From NCBI GenBank assembly GCA_013001935.1, contig JABDKZ010000449.1:1-7052 (forward strand): DNA of 7,052 nt. The letters are read 5' to 3'. Each line of letters starts with the position of its first letter. Within the stretch, counting starts at the first letter, position 1. Positions 6,357-7,052 of the stretch are shown one piece after another. The stretch is from Maribacter sp. Its GTDB lineage: Bacteria; Bacteroidota; Bacteroidia; Flavobacteriales; Flavobacteriaceae. The position numbers were made by a program, and so were the translations under genes. Below the pieces are notes generated by a model. The model worked only from the letters and a program-made list of their open reading frames with translations. It made no database searches and was not told where the DNA came from.

Positions 6357-6941
6357 CTACCAAGGGAACGTTGCAATTAACATTGGTATTGTAATAATAA
6401 TGACCAAAATTGAAGCTAAGGTTACAAAATATTGCCGTTTTACCTTTAAAAAAGACTGAATTACATGGGCTAAACCAAGCACTAAAAGCACAATAAGTAC
6501 CTGGGATAATTCAATCCCTGTGGCGAAACCCAAAAGCGGTGAAAGCTTTTCATCTTCCCCTGACATTAGCATTTTAAAATAATTACTGAAGCCAAAACCA
6601 TGGATAAGGCCAAAAAATGCAGTAGCCAGAACATGTAATACTATACTTCGCTCCCTGGAAGTCGATTTAATATATAATAAGTTGAAAACGGCCGTAAAAA
6701 GTATGGTCACCGGGATAAGGAATTCAATCAGACCGACATTCACAACCATAATATCATAAACCGACAAGCCCAGGGAAAGACAGTGGGCAATCGTAAAAAC
6801 CGTTACTAAAACCAATACCCTCTTCCAACTATTAAAAGTGAACGGAAGGCTGAGAGCAGCTAAGAACAAGATGTGATCATAGGCTGCAAAGTCTAGCACA
6901 TGATCAAGACCCAATTCAATATAAAACAAGAAATTCTCCAT
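6357..6941 (-). CDS. HupE/UreJ-like integral membrane protein
   Basis: This 194-residue polytopic inner-membrane protein resembles the HupE/UreJ family, whose characterised members transport nickel or related metals for hydrogenase or urease. About five or six helices fall near residues 20-33, 41-60, 66-90, 100-120, 136-160 and 170-190. Candidate metal-site residues sit in or beside the helices: H14, D22/H23 in YDHILFL, H53 in IAHCLSLGLS, H103, H114 in GLIHGFGFSN and E144 in GIELSQ, all in the family's usual motif positions. No cleavable signal peptide is evident. The ATG at 6941 follows the stop of the J-domain gene by 19 nt, so it is probably transcribed with it. No urease, hydrogenase or metal-chaperone gene is visible in the window, so the metal and purpose remain open. 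Length is normal for the family, with no sign of truncation. Confidence 0.82.
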   Translation of the reverse strand: MENFLFYIELGLDHVLDFAAYDHILFLAALSLPFTFNSWKRVLVLVTVFTIAHCLSLGLSVYDIMVVNVGLIEFLIPVTILFTAVFNLLYIKSTSRERSIVLHVLATAFFGLIHGFGFSNYFKMLMSGEDEKLSPLLGFATGIELSQVLIVLLVLGLAHVIQSFLKVKRQYFVTLASILVIIITIPMLIATFPW

Positions 6942-6960
6942 ATTTCGAGGGATATAAAAT

Positions 6961-7052
6961 TCAGGCTATACCTCTTTCCTTTTGAATTTGTTCATAGGCC
7001 TTTTGAACTTCCTTGAACTTTTCTTCGGCCCCTTTCTTTATGGCCTCGTTTT
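6961..7052 (-). CDS. C-terminal end of a DjlA-type J-domain protein (partial)
   Basis: Only the last 29 codons and the TGA stop (6961-6963) are in the window; the gene enters from the right edge. The visible C-terminus contains EEKFKEVQKAYEQIQKERG, which resembles the last helix of a J domain placed at the protein's C-terminus, as in DjlA (compare E. coli DjlA, whose end reads QEIQQAYELIKQQKG). DjlA-type proteins are membrane-linked co-chaperones with a TerB-like domain before the J domain that stimulate DnaK. The HPD tripeptide, the TerB-like region and the start all lie outside the window, so this rests on a short match. The adjacent HupE-like gene starts 19 nt downstream. Confidence 0.6.
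   Translation of the reverse strand, partial: NEAIKKGAEEKFKEVQKAYEQIQKERGIA

Overview
The window is AT-rich, and its genes have weak or no visible Shine-Dalgarno sequences. Several putative promoters carry the Bacteroidetes-type -7 box TAnnTTTG. Together with the protein families present (a TPR-containing LytS-type kinase with a LytTR regulator, a DUF3109 protein, an S41 peptidase of about 540 residues, a HupE/UreJ-like protein beside a J-domain protein), this points to Bacteroidota, most likely a marine-type member of the Flavobacteriaceae. This is inferred from composition and family style; there is no rRNA or other phylogenetic marker to confirm it.

Layout. (1) Positions 3-2715, plus strand: a two-component system, with a LytTR-type response regulator followed by its putative partner, a membrane histidine kinase with a periplasmic TPR sensor. 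(2) Positions 2705-3277, minus strand: a cysteine-rich DUF3109 protein that overlaps the kinase tail to tail by 11 bp. (3) Positions 3278-3395: a short divergent intergenic region with a candidate promoter facing each way. (4) Positions 3396-4188, plus strand: a MarC-family membrane protein followed 4 nt later by a 67-residue two-helix membrane protein. (5) Positions 4185-6269, minus strand: a dCMP deaminase-like gene followed 18 nt later by an S41 C-terminal processing protease. The protease shares a palindromic TTAA with the 67-residue gene, so both genes end at the same four bases. (6) Positions 6270-6356: a short intergenic region with an inverted repeat overlapping a candidate promoter. 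(7) Positions 6357-7052, minus strand: a HupE/UreJ-like membrane protein directly downstream of the 3' end of a gene whose visible C-terminus looks like the J domain of a DjlA-type co-chaperone; that gene runs off the window.

Functionally this looks like ordinary chromosomal backbone: signalling (LytTR system), envelope proteostasis (S41 protease), nucleotide metabolism (dCMP to dUMP) and small integral membrane proteins of uncertain substrate. I see no tRNA, rRNA, CRISPR array, insertion sequence, phage gene, toxin-antitoxin pair or defence gene. The coding density is very high, no gene-free stretch exceeds about 120 bases, and two gene pairs overlap at their 3' ends. I do not find convincing evidence of an undescribed system. 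The items most worth checking are the MarC/small-membrane-protein pair, the HupE-like gene without visible urease or hydrogenase genes, the inverted repeat over the dCMP deaminase promoter, and the forced TTG start of the protease gene.
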